Assembly (NCBI GenBank): GCA_030429105.1
Contig: JAUIDE010000039.1
Location: 1 to 36,683 of the forward strand
Reading direction: 5' to 3'
DNA from: Alphaproteobacteria bacterium
GTDB lineage: Bacteria > Pseudomonadota > Alphaproteobacteria > Rhodobacterales > Rhodobacteraceae
DNA: 36,683 bases
The position numbers and the translations under genes are program-made. Under the pieces are notes generated by a model. The model ran no database searches, had not been told where the DNA came from, and worked only from the letters and a program-made list of their open reading frames with translations. This document shows positions 1-8,448 of this stretch, in pieces (within the stretch, counting starts at the first letter, position 1; the number at the start of each line of letters is the position of its first letter).

Positions 1-829
1 TGTCGGCGAGCGGCCCGGCCTTGTTGTTGGTGGAGAGGATCGTCTCCCCCTCGGTCGAGCCGGTGATGACCAGGAAGCGCGGGTCCGCCGCGAACTGGTC
101 GAGAATCTCGGGCGTCGGGAAGCCGGGGAAGGCGTCGATATCCCCGGCCATGACGGCGGCGAAGGCGGCGTTCGGGTCCGAGATGAACTTGAACGTGACC
201 GAGTCGAGCTTCGCCGGCTCGCCCCAATAGGCGTCGTTCCGCACGATCTCGACGCTGTCGCCTTTCAGCCAGCGGGAGAAGCGGAACGGGCCGGTGCCGA
301 CCGGATTCGCGCCGTTCTCCGCCGCGCTCTCGGGCGCGACGATCACGGCGTCGCCCCAGGCGAGGTTGAAGAGGAAGGCGCCCGTCGGCTGGTTGAGCGT
401 CACGCGAACGGTGCGGGGGTCGATGACCGCCGTCTCCAGAATGGCGGCGTAAAGCGCCTTCTGCGCGTTCTGGCTCTCCGCCGCCGCGATCCGGTCGAAT
501 GAGAACTTCACGTCCTCCGCGTCGAAGGCCGTGCCGTCATGGAAGCTCACGCCCTCGCGCAGGCGGAAGGTGTAGACGAGGCCGAAATCGGAAATCTCCC
601 AGGATTCGGCGAGGGCCGGATGGATCGCGCCATCCTCCCCGAATTTCACCAATCCCTCGAAGACGTTGGAATAGACGATCTCGTCAATCGCCGCGGCGGC
701 GCCGGCCGTCGGGTCGAGCACGGGGGGCTCCAGCTGCATCCCGATGGTCGCGCCGGCGGCGAGCGCCTGCCCCGCGGCGAGCGCGCCAAGGGCGAACGCC
801 CCTGCGGCGAGGGTTGGAACGACCTTCAT
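1..829 (-). CDS. ABC transporter substrate-binding protein, family 5 (partial)
   Basis: This is the N-terminal 276 residues of a periplasmic binding protein of the DppA/OppA/NikA class (SBP family 5); the rest lies beyond the left edge of the window. The start at 829 follows a good ribosome site (AGGAGG, about 6 bases upstream). Residues 1-25 form a signal peptide ending in ALAA. The mature part shows family features: EPPVLDPTAGA near the N-terminus, the NVFEGLVKF segment, SFHDGTAFDAEDVKFSFDR, and NPVGTGPFRFSRW. Proteins of this class deliver oligopeptides, nickel or similar ligands to an inner-membrane ABC permease. The permease and ATPase genes probably lie downstream, outside the window. 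The substrate cannot be told from this part. The chemotaxis fusion gene ends 54 bases upstream on the same strand, but nothing shows that the two are functionally linked. Confidence 0.88.
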   Translation of the reverse strand, partial: MKVVPTLAAGAFALGALAAGQALAAGATIGMQLEPPVLDPTAGAAAAIDEIVYSNVFEGLVKFGEDGAIHPALAESWEISDFGLVYTFRLREGVSFHDGTAFDAEDVKFSFDRIAAAESQNAQKALYAAILETAVIDPRTVRVTLNQPTGAFLFNLAWGDAVIVAPESAAENGANPVGTGPFRFSRWLKGDSVEIVRNDAYWGEPAKLDSVTFKFISDPNAAFAAVMAGDIDAFPGFPTPEILDQFAADPRFLVITGSTEGETILSTNNKAGPLAD

Positions 830-883
830 CTCTGCCTCCTGTCGACCGGCTACAGCGGGCCTATGCGCCCGTCAGCGGCGAGT

Positions 884-3800
884 TTATCGCGAATCCTGCG
901 GAATGCGACGGGCAGTTTCGGGCTCCGGCGCCGGCCGCGGCGCCGGTTCGCCCTCGGGCCGGAAAAGGCCGATGAGCATCAGCGGCGCGCCGTCCGCCCC
1001 TGTCAGCGCGCGCCCGGCGCAGCGCACCATGCGGCCGCCCGCCTTCGTCCGGGCGGCGTAGCCGAAGCCGCCCCCGGCAGCGAGCGCGTTGCGCATCGCC
1101 CGCCGCGCGGCCTCGGCGCCGGCCTCGTCATAGAGGTCGGCGAGGTCCTCCAGCCTCTCCGGCGCGCCGCCGTGCAGCGCCGCGGCGGCGTCGGGCCAGT
1201 CCATCTTCCCCGTCGCCGTGTCGGCGGACCAGAAGACGGCGCCGACCGAGGCTTCTGCGAGGCTCACCTGCCCGGAAAGGCGCAGCAGATCGAGCTCCCG
1301 CTCCCGCCTGTCGGTGATGTCGAAGCCGATGGCGTAGACGGTCGGCTCCTCCTCCGGCGTCGGCTGGAAACGGTAGCGGACGATCTGCCGCCAGCCCCCG
1401 GCGCCGCCCTCGATCGCCGCCTCGGCGGAGCGGCCGGAGGCGAGGAAAGCGCGGTCAGCGGCGATGATCCGCCCGCCCGCCTCGGGGCCGACGAGATCGG
1501 TGAGCAGCTCGCCTTCGGCCGCATCGGGCGAGACGCCGAAAAGCGCCGCCGCGCGCTCGGAAATGCGGAGCACCCTTCCTTCCGAGTCCCGCCGCATCAG
1601 GAGAATTGGCGCCCGCTCGAACACATGGGCGAGCTCCGCCGCGAGCCTTCCGGCGCCGGGCGAGGCCATGAACGTCATCGTCACGCCCTGGAGCTGGCCG
1701 CGCTGCGTCGCCACCGGGGCGCAGCGCAGCGTATGGAACGCGCCGCCGGCGGCGAATTCCCGCGTCGTCGCGCGGCCGAGCTGGAGCGCCTCGTTCGCGA
1801 TGTCGACGAGCGGCGGGAAGCCCTCCGGCAGCGCGCACTGGCTCAGATGCGGGGTGTCGAGCGGCGGCTCCAGCCGGAAGAGCTGGATCGCCTCGCGGCT
1901 CGCCTTGGTGATCTGCAAGGCGCTGTCGATGATGAGAAGCGGCGCGGCGACGTTCTGGAGGATGGTCGAAAGCTCCTCGTTCGTCGTCGCCAGTTCGGCG
2001 GAGGAGATCTGAAGCTCCTCGTTCACCGTCACCAGCTCCTCGTTGGAGGATTGCAGCTCCTCGTTGGAGGTTTCGAGCTCCTCGTTCGTCGCCTGCAGCT
2101 CCTCGTTGGTCGATTGCAGCTCCTCGTTGGCGGATTGCAGTTCCTCGTTCGAGGTCTCCAGCGCCTCGATTGTCTGCTGCAGCGCCTCGCGCGTAGAGGC
2201 GAGCTCGCGCTCCACGGTCTCCAGCCATTCCCCGCCGGGGTCGGCCTCGGCGGGGCGGGGCGGCTGAATCTCCGCCTGGCGCGTGAAGGCGACAAGGGCG
2301 AGGCGCTCGGCATCCCCCGGTCTCGCGAGTGGGAATACCTCGATCCGCAGAGCCTCCCCCGGCGCGCCTTCGGAGCGGTGGGCGACGCCCTGCCGCCGCT
2401 GGCCGGAGCGGAGCGCGACCGTCACCAGCGTCCGCGCCTCCTGCGCGAGTTCGGGGGCGAGCATGGAGAGGCTCATCTGAAGGCGCGTGGTCTCGTTCAG
2501 CGTGACGTAGCGGCCGAGATCGCCATAGACGCGAAGGATACGGAAATCGTCGGAGACAAGCGCCACATCCGGCCCGAGGGTGCGGGCAAGCGCGTCGAAC
2601 AGCGCCCGGTCTTCCGCGGCCGAGGCGTCGCTCGCCGCCTCGCGGGCAGCGGCGGCGCGATTCGCCCGGTCCGTCCCCGCCGGCAGGTCATAGCCGCCGA
2701 AGCGGATCATCGGGCGCCGCGCCGCATGGCGCCGGCGATAGAGATGCGCGCCGTCCCCGATCCTGACGAAGAGATCCTCGGAGACCGACACCGTCTCCGC
2801 CGTGCCGAGGAAGATCGCCCCCTCCGCCTCGAGCGCATAGGCGAAGCGGGAAAAGACGCGCGCCTGCAGGGGCTGGTTGAAATAGATCAGGAGGTTGCGG
2901 CAGCAGATCAGGTCCAGATTGATGAAGGGCGGATCCTGGCACACGTTGTGATAGGAGAAGATCACGGTGTCCTTCAGCGCCGGATGGACGGCCACCCCGT
3001 CATCCTCGACCGTGAAATAGCGGGAGACATATTCCTGCGGCACATTCTCGATCGCCGCCCGCGGGTAGCGGCCCCGCCGCGCGACGTCGAGCGCGCGGGC
3101 GTCGATGTCCGAGGCGAAGATCTGCAGCTTGTCCTTGCCGAGCGCCTCGGGCCCGCCCATCGCCTCGGCGAAGAGGATGGCGACGGAATAGGCCTCTTCC
3201 CCCGTCGCGCAGCCGGCGATCCAGACGCGGGCGGGCCGCCCGGTGCGCCGCGCCGCGATCTCCCTCACCAAGGGTGCGAGGGCGAGGAATTCCAGCGGGT
3301 CGCGGAAGAACCAGGTGACCGAGACGAGGAAATCGCGGAAGAGCGCGTCCACCTCCGCGGGGTTGGAGCGGCAGGTGCGGACATATTCCGCCTGGTCGTC
3401 GAGGCCGAGGGCGATCATCCGTCGCTCCAGCCGGCGCTGGATCGTCGTCGGCTTGTAGTCCCTGAAGTCCACGCGGGTTCGCGCGAGGACGATCTGCAGA
3501 AGTTCGGCGAGCGGATTCTCCGCGCCCGCGGGCGGGCGGAACCGGTCCAGATCATGCGGAGAGGCGATGATGCGGCCGAGCTGGGCGCCGATCTCCGCCG
3601 GGGTGAGGACGAGATCGACGCAGCCTGTCTCCACCGCAGCGGAGGGCATCCCGTCATATTTCGCGCTCTCGGAATCCTGCGCGATGGTCAGCCCGCCGGC
3701 GCCGCGGATGGCGCGGACGCCGAAGGCGCCGTCGCTGCCGGTGCCCGAAAGCACGATGCCGGCCGCCCGCTCCCTCGCGGATTCCGCGAGGCTCAGAAAG

Positions 3801-4153
3801 AACCGGTCCACCGAGGGCTTGGGCGAGACCGCGCCCTGCGGCCCGGCGACGAGGCGGAGCCGGCCGGCGCGATAGATCACGTCCACGCTTGGCGGCGCCA
3901 CATAGACGGCGCCGGGCTCTGGCTTCATCCCGTCCTCGACGTCGCGGACGTCGAGATGCGTCTCGCGCGCGATGAGGGTCGAAAGGAGGCTCTTGTGCGT
4001 CGGCGACATGTGCTGGACGACGACATAGACGGCGCCGGAATCGCGGGGAAGGTTCCGGAAGAGGTCCCTCAGCGCTTCGAGTCCGCCCGCCGAAGCCCCG
4101 ATGCCGATGACATAAGGCTGCGTCGCCGCAGCATCGACCGTTTCGGCCTCCAT
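884..4153 (-). CDS. CheB-CheR-PAS fusion protein (chemotaxis-type methylesterase/methyltransferase)
   Basis: This 1089-residue multidomain signalling protein opens with a CheB methylesterase domain. Its catalytic triad is visible as S21 in IGASAGG, H48 in VVQHMSP and D141 in GTGSDGAFG. A CheR methyltransferase domain follows, with QRRLERRM, FFRDPLEF, the SAM-binding stretch RVWIAGCATGEEAYS, and ICCRNLLIYF. After a linker there is a heptad coiled coil of repeated NEELQ(S/A) units, then two or three PAS-like domains. It ends without a kinase or GGDEF domain. There is no CheB receiver domain at the N-terminus. Such fusions are thought to adjust receptor methylation or to sense signals through PAS, but the partners are unknown here. 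ATG at 4153 was chosen because a purine-rich GGGGGCGGGGG precedes it. An upstream ATG at 4186 lacks a ribosome site. No other chemotaxis genes are in the window. Confidence 0.9.
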   Translation of the reverse strand: MEAETVDAAATQPYVIGIGASAGGLEALRDLFRNLPRDSGAVYVVVQHMSPTHKSLLSTLIARETHLDVRDVEDGMKPEPGAVYVAPPSVDVIYRAGRLRLVAGPQGAVSPKPSVDRFFLSLAESARERAAGIVLSGTGSDGAFGVRAIRGAGGLTIAQDSESAKYDGMPSAAVETGCVDLVLTPAEIGAQLGRIIASPHDLDRFRPPAGAENPLAELLQIVLARTRVDFRDYKPTTIQRRLERRMIALGLDDQAEYVRTCRSNPAEVDALFRDFLVSVTWFFRDPLEFLALAPLVREIAARRTGRPARVWIAGCATGEEAYSVAILFAEAMGGPEALGKDKLQIFASDIDARALDVARRGRYPRAAIENVPQEYVSRYFTVEDDGVAVHPALKDTVIFSYHNVCQDPPFINLDLICCRNLLIYFNQPLQARVFSRFAYALEAEGAIFLGTAETVSVSEDLFVRIGDGAHLYRRRHAARRPMIRFGGYDLPAGTDRANRAAAAREAASDASAAEDRALFDALARTLGPDVALVSDDFRILRVYGDLGRYVTLNETTRLQMSLSMLAPELAQEARTLVTVALRSGQRRQGVAHRSEGAPGEALRIEVFPLARPGDAERLALVAFTRQAEIQPPRPAEADPGGEWLETVERELASTREALQQTIEALETSNEELQSANEELQSTNEELQATNEELETSNEELQSSNEELVTVNEELQISSAELATTNEELSTILQNVAAPLLIIDSALQITKASREAIQLFRLEPPLDTPHLSQCALPEGFPPLVDIANEALQLGRATTREFAAGGAFHTLRCAPVATQRGQLQGVTMTFMASPGAGRLAAELAHVFERAPILLMRRDSEGRVLRISERAAALFGVSPDAAEGELLTDLVGPEAGGRIIAADRAFLASGRSAEAAIEGGAGGWRQIVRYRFQPTPEEEPTVYAIGFDITDRRERELDLLRLSGQVSLAEASVGAVFWSADTATGKMDWPDAAAALHGGAPERLEDLADLYDEAGAEAARRAMRNALAAGGGFGYAARTKAGGRMVRCAGRALTGADGAPLMLIGLFRPEGEPAPRPAPEPETARRIPQDSR
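1972..2158 (-). repeat. 21-bp tandem repeats encoding a coiled coil
   Basis: About nine copies of a 21-base unit lie inside the CheB-CheR fusion gene. Each encodes a seven-residue NEELQ(S/A)(A/T)-like heptad. The CTCCTCGTT core is visible at regular spacing on the + strand. This is the coiled-coil linker typical of CheB-CheR-PAS fusions and probably holds dimers together between the methyltransferase and PAS parts. The number of heptads could vary by slippage. Confidence 0.85.
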
Positions 4154-4231
4154 CCCCCGCCCCCACGTTCGCACTCTGCAAAACATCAATCAAAGGTTGT
4201 GTCTCTTGTCAATTGTTCGCTTTTGAAGGGT

Positions 4232-4271
4232 CGCTTTCGCAGGCGCGGGACTTGACGCTTTCGCAAGCGCG
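4232..4271 (+). repeat. Two direct repeats upstream of ppdK
   Basis: CGCTTTCGCAGGCGCG (4232-4247) recurs as CGCTTTCGCAAGCGCG (4256-4271), with one mismatch and a 24-base period. Both lie in the 142-base divergent region between the CheB-CheR gene and ppdK. The second copy overlaps a TTGACG hexamer (4252-4257) and ends 24 bases before the ppdK start. The arrangement, two like-facing copies about two helical turns apart, suits a regulator site. No regulator can be named. Confidence 0.4.
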
Positions 4272-4295
4272 AAGCGCGCTATAGAGGAGAGAGCG

Positions 4296-6923
4296 ATGAA
4301 GACTGCGATCAGCCCCCTCTCCGACGCAACGGACCCGGCGCGCCACGGCGCGAAGGCGTGGCGCCTCTGCCGCCTCGCCGCCGCTGGCGCGCCCACGCCG
4401 CCCGGCTTCGTCTTTCCGGATGACGCCGCGCCCGGCGCCTTGGCCGAGGCGCTCTCGGCGCTGGAGCGGGAGACGGGGCTCGGCTTCGGCGACCCGGCGC
4501 GCCCGCTCCTGCTCGCGCTGCGGTCCAGCCCCGCCGCGGCCGGGGCCGCAGCCGCCCCGGCGCTTCTCAATCTCGGCCTCACGCGCGCCGCTTGCGAAGC
4601 GCTCGCGCGGCGGCTGGGCGAACGGGCGGCGATCGACCTGCGCCGCCGGCTGATCCACAGCTTCTCCGTCGCGGCGATGGGGGCTGACCCGGAGGCGTTC
4701 GAAGCCGCTCTCTATGACCGCATCAAGCAATCCGGAGCCGAGACGGAGGAGGCGCTCTCGCTCGACGCGCTCCGCGCGCTGGAGGCGGATTATCTGACGC
4801 TGGCGGAGGAGGAGGCCGGCGAATCCTTCCCGGAGGACGCGTCGGAACAGCTTTCCCTCGCCGTCGCGGCGATGCGCCGGGCATGGTCCTCCCCGACCGC
4901 GCGGATCCTCCGGCAGGCGCGGGGCGTGGACGCCGCGGCGCCGCAGGCCCTGATCGCCCAGGCCATGGCGGTCGGCCTCGGCCCCGCGCCTTCCGGCGCC
5001 GGCGTCGCGCATGGCCGCTCGGAGGAGACCGGGGAGCCGGGTTTCGAGGGCCGCTTCCTGCCCCAGGCGCAGGGAGAGGAGGCGCTGATGGGCCTCCGCA
5101 CCCCGCGCTTCCTCACCGAGGCGGGGCGCATCGCCGCCGGGCAGAGCGCGCCCTCGCTGGAGGCGGATGCCCCGGCGGCGGCGGCCTCGCTCCGCGCCCT
5201 CGTCGCCGCCGCGGAGCGGGCGCTGGGAGAGGCGTGCCGCGTGGAGTTCACGCTGGAGGGCGGACGACTCTTTCTTCTGGACGCGCAGCCGCTGCGGCCG
5301 ACGCCGCGCGCGGCGGTGCGGATCGCCGTCGATCTCGTCGAGGCGGGCGCGATCGGGCGGGACGACGCGCTCCTCAGGATCGACCCTGCCGGGCTCGTCG
5401 CCCATCTCCACCCCGCGGTCGCGGCGGGGGCGCGGCGCGACGTGATCGGGAAGGGCCTTCCGGCCTCCCCCGGCGCGGCGACCGGCGCCGTCGTCTTCTC
5501 GCCCGAGGCGGCGGAGGCGCTCGCCGCGCGGGAGGAGCCGGCGATCCTCGTCCGGATCGAGACGAGCCCGGAGGATATCCGCGGCATGCACGCCGCCGCC
5601 GGGGTGCTGACCGTACGCGGCGGCATGACGAGCCACGCCGCGGTGATCGCCCGCGGCCTCGGCGCGCCCTGCGTCGTCGGCGCCTCCGACATCGCGCTCG
5701 ACCTCGAGGCGCGGATGATGACGGCGGCGGACGGACGTGTGTTCCGCGAAGGCGATGTCGTGACCATCGACGGCGCCGCGGGCGAGGCGCTCGCTGGCGC
5801 GCCGCGGCTGGTGCGGCCGGAGCTTTCCGGCGCCTTCGAGACGCTGATGCGATGGGCTGACGAGGTGCGCCGCCTGAAGGTGCGCGCGAACGCCGACACC
5901 GGGCAGGACGCGCGCGTCGCGGTCGGCTTCAACGTTGACGGGATCGGGCTCTGCCGCACGGAGCACATGTTCTTCGACAAGAAGCGCATCACGGTCATGC
6001 GCCGCATGATCCTCGCCGAGCAGGAGGCGGACCGGCGCGCGGCGCTGGCCGAGCTCCTGCCGATGCAACGGGCGGACTTCCGCGAGCTCTTCGAGATCAT
6101 GGCGGGCCTGCCGGTCACTATCCGCCTGCTCGATCCGCCGCTCCACGAGTTCCTGCCGCATGGCCCGCGGGAGATGGCCGAACTCGCGGATGCGATGGGC
6201 TTGCCGCTCAAGGTCGTCACCCGCCGGGCGGAGGAGATGCGGGAGTTCAACCCGATGCTGGGCAAGCGCGGCTGCCGCGTCGGCGTCGCCTTCCCCGAGA
6301 TCTACGAGATGCAGGCGCGCGCGGCCTTCGAGGCGGCGGTCGAGGCCGGGCGGGCGACAGGGGAGCCGGTGATCCCCGAGATCATGATCCCCCTCGTCTC
6401 CGCCAACCGGGAGATGGAGCTGCTGGCCCGGGTGGTCGAACGGGTGGCCGAGCAGGTGCGGGCGGAGAGCGGGGCCGCGCTCCGCTACAAGATCGGGGCG
6501 ATGGTGGAGACGCCGCGCGCCGCGCTCCGGGCGGGGGACATCGTGGGCTCCGCGGAGTTCCTCTCCTTCGGCACCAATGACCTGACGCAGATGACCTACG
6601 GCCTCAGCCGGGACGACGCCGGGCGCTTCATGCGGGATTATGTGGCCAAGGGCGTCTTCCCCGAGGATCCGTTCCACTCGCTCGATGTCGAGGGGGTGGG
6701 CGAGCTCCTGCTGATCGCCACGGAGCGGGGGCGGCGCGCGCGCCCCGGCCTCACGCTCGGCCTCTGCGGCGAGCATGGGGGCGACCCGGCCTCGATCCGC
6801 TTCTGCGAACTGGCGGGGTTCGACTACATCTCCTGCTCCCCGTTCCGGCTGCCGATCGCCCGGCTCGCCGCGGCGCAGGCGAGGCTGCTCGCGGAGCGGC
6901 GCGGGCAGGGCGATTCGCGATAA
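4296..6923 (+). CDS. ppdK: Pyruvate, phosphate dikinase
   Basis: This 875-residue enzyme interconverts ATP, pyruvate and phosphate with AMP, PEP and pyrophosphate, linking C3 acids to gluconeogenesis. The N-terminal nucleotide-binding part has GAKAWRL (K20) and ALRSSP (R76). The swivelling phosphohistidine domain has GGMTSHAAVIARG, with H447 the residue phosphorylated in the family. The C-terminal PEP/pyruvate barrel has GIGLCRTEHMFF, RLLDPPLHEFLP, SFGTNDLTQMTYG and LCGEHGGDP, with C824 the expected catalytic acid. The length matches the family. The ATG at 4296 follows AGAGGAGAGAGCG. The N-terminal glycine-rich part (residues 74-92) is short and differs from the classical SMPGMMDTVLN version. 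As far as I recall, Rhodobacterales homologues differ in a similar way. PEP synthase is less likely because of the overall layout and the C-terminal motifs. Confidence 0.93.
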   Translation: MKTAISPLSDATDPARHGAKAWRLCRLAAAGAPTPPGFVFPDDAAPGALAEALSALERETGLGFGDPARPLLLALRSSPAAAGAAAAPALLNLGLTRAACEALARRLGERAAIDLRRRLIHSFSVAAMGADPEAFEAALYDRIKQSGAETEEALSLDALRALEADYLTLAEEEAGESFPEDASEQLSLAVAAMRRAWSSPTARILRQARGVDAAAPQALIAQAMAVGLGPAPSGAGVAHGRSEETGEPGFEGRFLPQAQGEEALMGLRTPRFLTEAGRIAAGQSAPSLEADAPAAAASLRALVAAAERALGEACRVEFTLEGGRLFLLDAQPLRPTPRAAVRIAVDLVEAGAIGRDDALLRIDPAGLVAHLHPAVAAGARRDVIGKGLPASPGAATGAVVFSPEAAEALAAREEPAILVRIETSPEDIRGMHAAAGVLTVRGGMTSHAAVIARGLGAPCVVGASDIALDLEARMMTAADGRVFREGDVVTIDGAAGEALAGAPRLVRPELSGAFETLMRWADEVRRLKVRANADTGQDARVAVGFNVDGIGLCRTEHMFFDKKRITVMRRMILAEQEADRRAALAELLPMQRADFRELFEIMAGLPVTIRLLDPPLHEFLPHGPREMAELADAMGLPLKVVTRRAEEMREFNPMLGKRGCRVGVAFPEIYEMQARAAFEAAVEAGRATGEPVIPEIMIPLVSANREMELLARVVERVAEQVRAESGAALRYKIGAMVETPRAALRAGDIVGSAEFLSFGTNDLTQMTYGLSRDDAGRFMRDYVAKGVFPEDPFHSLDVEGVGELLLIATERGRRARPGLTLGLCGEHGGDPASIRFCELAGFDYISCSPFRLPIARLAAAQARLLAERRGQGDSR

Positions 6924-6937
6924 CAATCTGTAGCTTG

Positions 6938-6952
6938 ACGAAATTGTTTCGT
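6938..6952. promoter_or_regulatory. Inverted repeat between ppdK and the cell wall hydrolase gene
   Basis: ACGAAA-TTG-TTTCGT is a perfect 6+3+6 inverted repeat that starts 15 bases after the ppdK stop. It overlaps a TTGACG hexamer (6935-6940). It is too AT-rich and short to be a convincing terminator, so an operator for the downstream hydrolase gene is possible, although that gene starts more than 200 bases further on. Confidence 0.3.
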
Positions 6953-7168
6953 GATCTTTCGGCGATTCGTGCAGATTGTGATTAACCCATGGACGCCCGG
7001 GGCGGATTCCGATTGACCGAAAGGCGCCTTTTCCGCTTCACACGACGTTAACGATTGCCGCGCCCGGCAGAATGCCCGGCGCTTTCTGTCCACGGAGACT
7101 ATGGGGGTTCGCCAACCCCGCTGCCCGAAGCGCCAGACCCGCGCCGGGCGTTTGCCGAAGGGTTCCGC

Positions 7169-7963
7169 ATGACGCCTCGTTTCGCCCGCTACGTTCCCCT
7201 GGCCGCCCTCGCGGCGGCGTCGGTTCTGAGCCTCTCCGCCGCGCCCTCCGCAGCGGAACAGTCGGGCAGGGGGGCGGAGGCCGCCCCCGCCCAGGTCCTC
7301 GCGCTTCTTCGGGCGGAGCGCTCCGCCTTCCGCGCTTTAGAGAGCGACGCGGTCTTCGCCCGCACGGGGCGCCTGCCGGCCAGCCCCGTCCGCTTCTCCC
7401 CCGGCGCGATCTCCGACCCCGATCTCGAGACGCTGGCGCAGGAGGATGCGCTGGCCGCCGCGCTGGCGGAAGCGACGCGGGGCATGGACGTGAACGAGGT
7501 CGTCTCCGTCTCCTCCGCCTCGCTCGACGCCATCGCGGAAGGCGTTGACCAGCGGGAGCTTCGCTGCCTCGCCGAAGCGGTCTATTTCGAGTCCCGCGGC
7601 GAGGATACGAAGGGCCAGTTCGCCGTCGCCGAGGTGATCCTCAACCGGGTGGACAGCGGCGTCTATCCGAATGACGTCTGCGCCGTCGTCACCCAGGGGA
7701 GCGACAAGCGGAACGCCTGCCAGTTCTCCTACGCCTGCGACGGCAAGGCGGAGCGGGTGGCGAACCGCGCGGCCTTCGTGAAGGCGGCGAAGGTCGCGAA
7801 GATGATGCTCGCGGGCCGGCCCCGGGTCATCACCGGCGGCGCGACGCATTTCCATACCACCGCGGTCAACCCGCGCTGGGCGCGCAAGCTGACCGAGACG
7901 ACCCGGATCGGCGCCCATATCTTCTACCGCTTCCCGACCCGCGTCTCCTCGAACGACAGCTGA
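7169..7963 (+). CDS. Cell wall hydrolase, SleB family
   Basis: This is a 264-residue exported protein. The chosen ATG at 7169 is preceded by GAAGGG and opens a signal peptide ([19 protein letters not shown], ending near APSAAE). The C-terminal half is a Hydrolase_2/SleB domain. It has [14 protein letters not shown] (the Glu residues include the likely catalytic acid), a [14 protein letters not shown] helix, a cysteine-containing CQFSYACDG segment and GATHFHTT. The family cuts peptidoglycan. SleB itself is a spore cortex lytic transglycosylase, while proteobacterial relatives act in wall remodelling. Between residues about 30 and 130 there is an alanine- and acid-rich region of unknown role. 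The gene stands alone between ppdK and folB. An in-frame start further upstream (7055) was rejected because it would bury the signal peptide. Confidence 0.87.
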   Translation: MTPRFARYVPLAALAAASVLSLSAAPSAAEQSGRGAEAAPAQVLALLRAERSAFRALESDAVFARTGRLPASPVRFSPGAISDPDLETLAQEDALAAALAEATRGMDVNEVVSVSSASLDAIAEGVDQRELRCLAEAVYFESRGEDTKGQFAVAEVILNRVDSGVYPNDVCAVVTQGSDKRNACQFSYACDGKAERVANRAAFVKAAKVAKMMLAGRPRVITGGATHFHTTAVNPRWARKLTETTRIGAHIFYRFPTRVSSNDS

Positions 7964-8064
7964 GGCCGCGCCCGGCGCCGCCCACAGCTCCTTCGGCGTC
8001 GGTTCCGCGCGCGCTGCGCGCCCTTTGCGGCGGCAAGAGAGCGCCAGGGTGGGGGAGGGCGGAG

Positions 8065-8448
8065 ATGCGGGACTCGGAAGTCGGCGCGGCGGGGCCTGAC
8101 CGCATCTTTCTAAGCGATCATGTGGCCGAGATCGAGATCGGCGCCTATGCCGAGGAATTCGGCCGGCGGCAGCGGGTGCGCTTCTCGGTGGAGCTGGAAG
8201 TTGCGCCCTTCGAGGCGGATGCGCCGGACGAGGAGGGGAGCGTCGTCTCCTACGACCTCATTCTGCATGCGATCCGCGATCTCGCGGAGGGGCCGCGGAT
8301 GAAGCTCCTTGAGACCTTCGCGGCGCGGCTCGCCACGCGGCTCCTCGCCCATCGCGGCGTCCTCGCCGCGCGCATCCGGATCGAGAAGCTGGACAGGACC
8401 TCGGGCGCGCTCGGCGTGGAGATCGAGCGGCGAGCGCTCAGATCGTGA
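8065..8448 (+). CDS. folB: Dihydroneopterin aldolase family protein
   Basis: The protein has 127 residues, the usual FolB length. FolB turns 7,8-dihydroneopterin into 6-hydroxymethyl-dihydropterin and glycolaldehyde in folate synthesis. Family features seen are the opening strand IFLSDHVAEIEIGAYAEEFG, the RQRVRFSVELEV strand, VVSYDLILHAIRDLAEGPR, LLETFAARLA with the conserved Glu, and the closing strand RIRIEKLDRT. The start follows a GGGGGAGGGCGGAG stretch. The last 11 bases overlap the end of the converging DUF6473 gene. No other folate genes are in the window. A related epimerase-like activity is possible, since family members are hard to tell apart by sequence. Confidence 0.87.
   Translation: MRDSEVGAAGPDRIFLSDHVAEIEIGAYAEEFGRRQRVRFSVELEVAPFEADAPDEEGSVVSYDLILHAIRDLAEGPRMKLLETFAARLATRLLAHRGVLAARIRIEKLDRTSGALGVEIERRALRS

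Noticed and set aside
1972-2158. Regular 21-base repeats considered as a CRISPR-like or satellite array
   Set aside because: The period is exactly seven codons with no spacers, and it codes for the NEELQ coiled coil of a known fusion family.
539-4255. A very long plus-strand open frame of more than 1200 codons opposite the CheB-CheR gene
   Set aside because: It mirrors the real gene in GC-rich DNA, is dominated by Arg, Gly and Ala, and has no family features. The minus-strand frame has clear CheB, CheR and PAS motifs.
4209-6926. A 900-codon minus-strand frame opposite ppdK
   Set aside because: It is a shadow of the dikinase frame, rich in Arg, Asp and His without recognisable domains. Long antisense frames are expected at this GC content.
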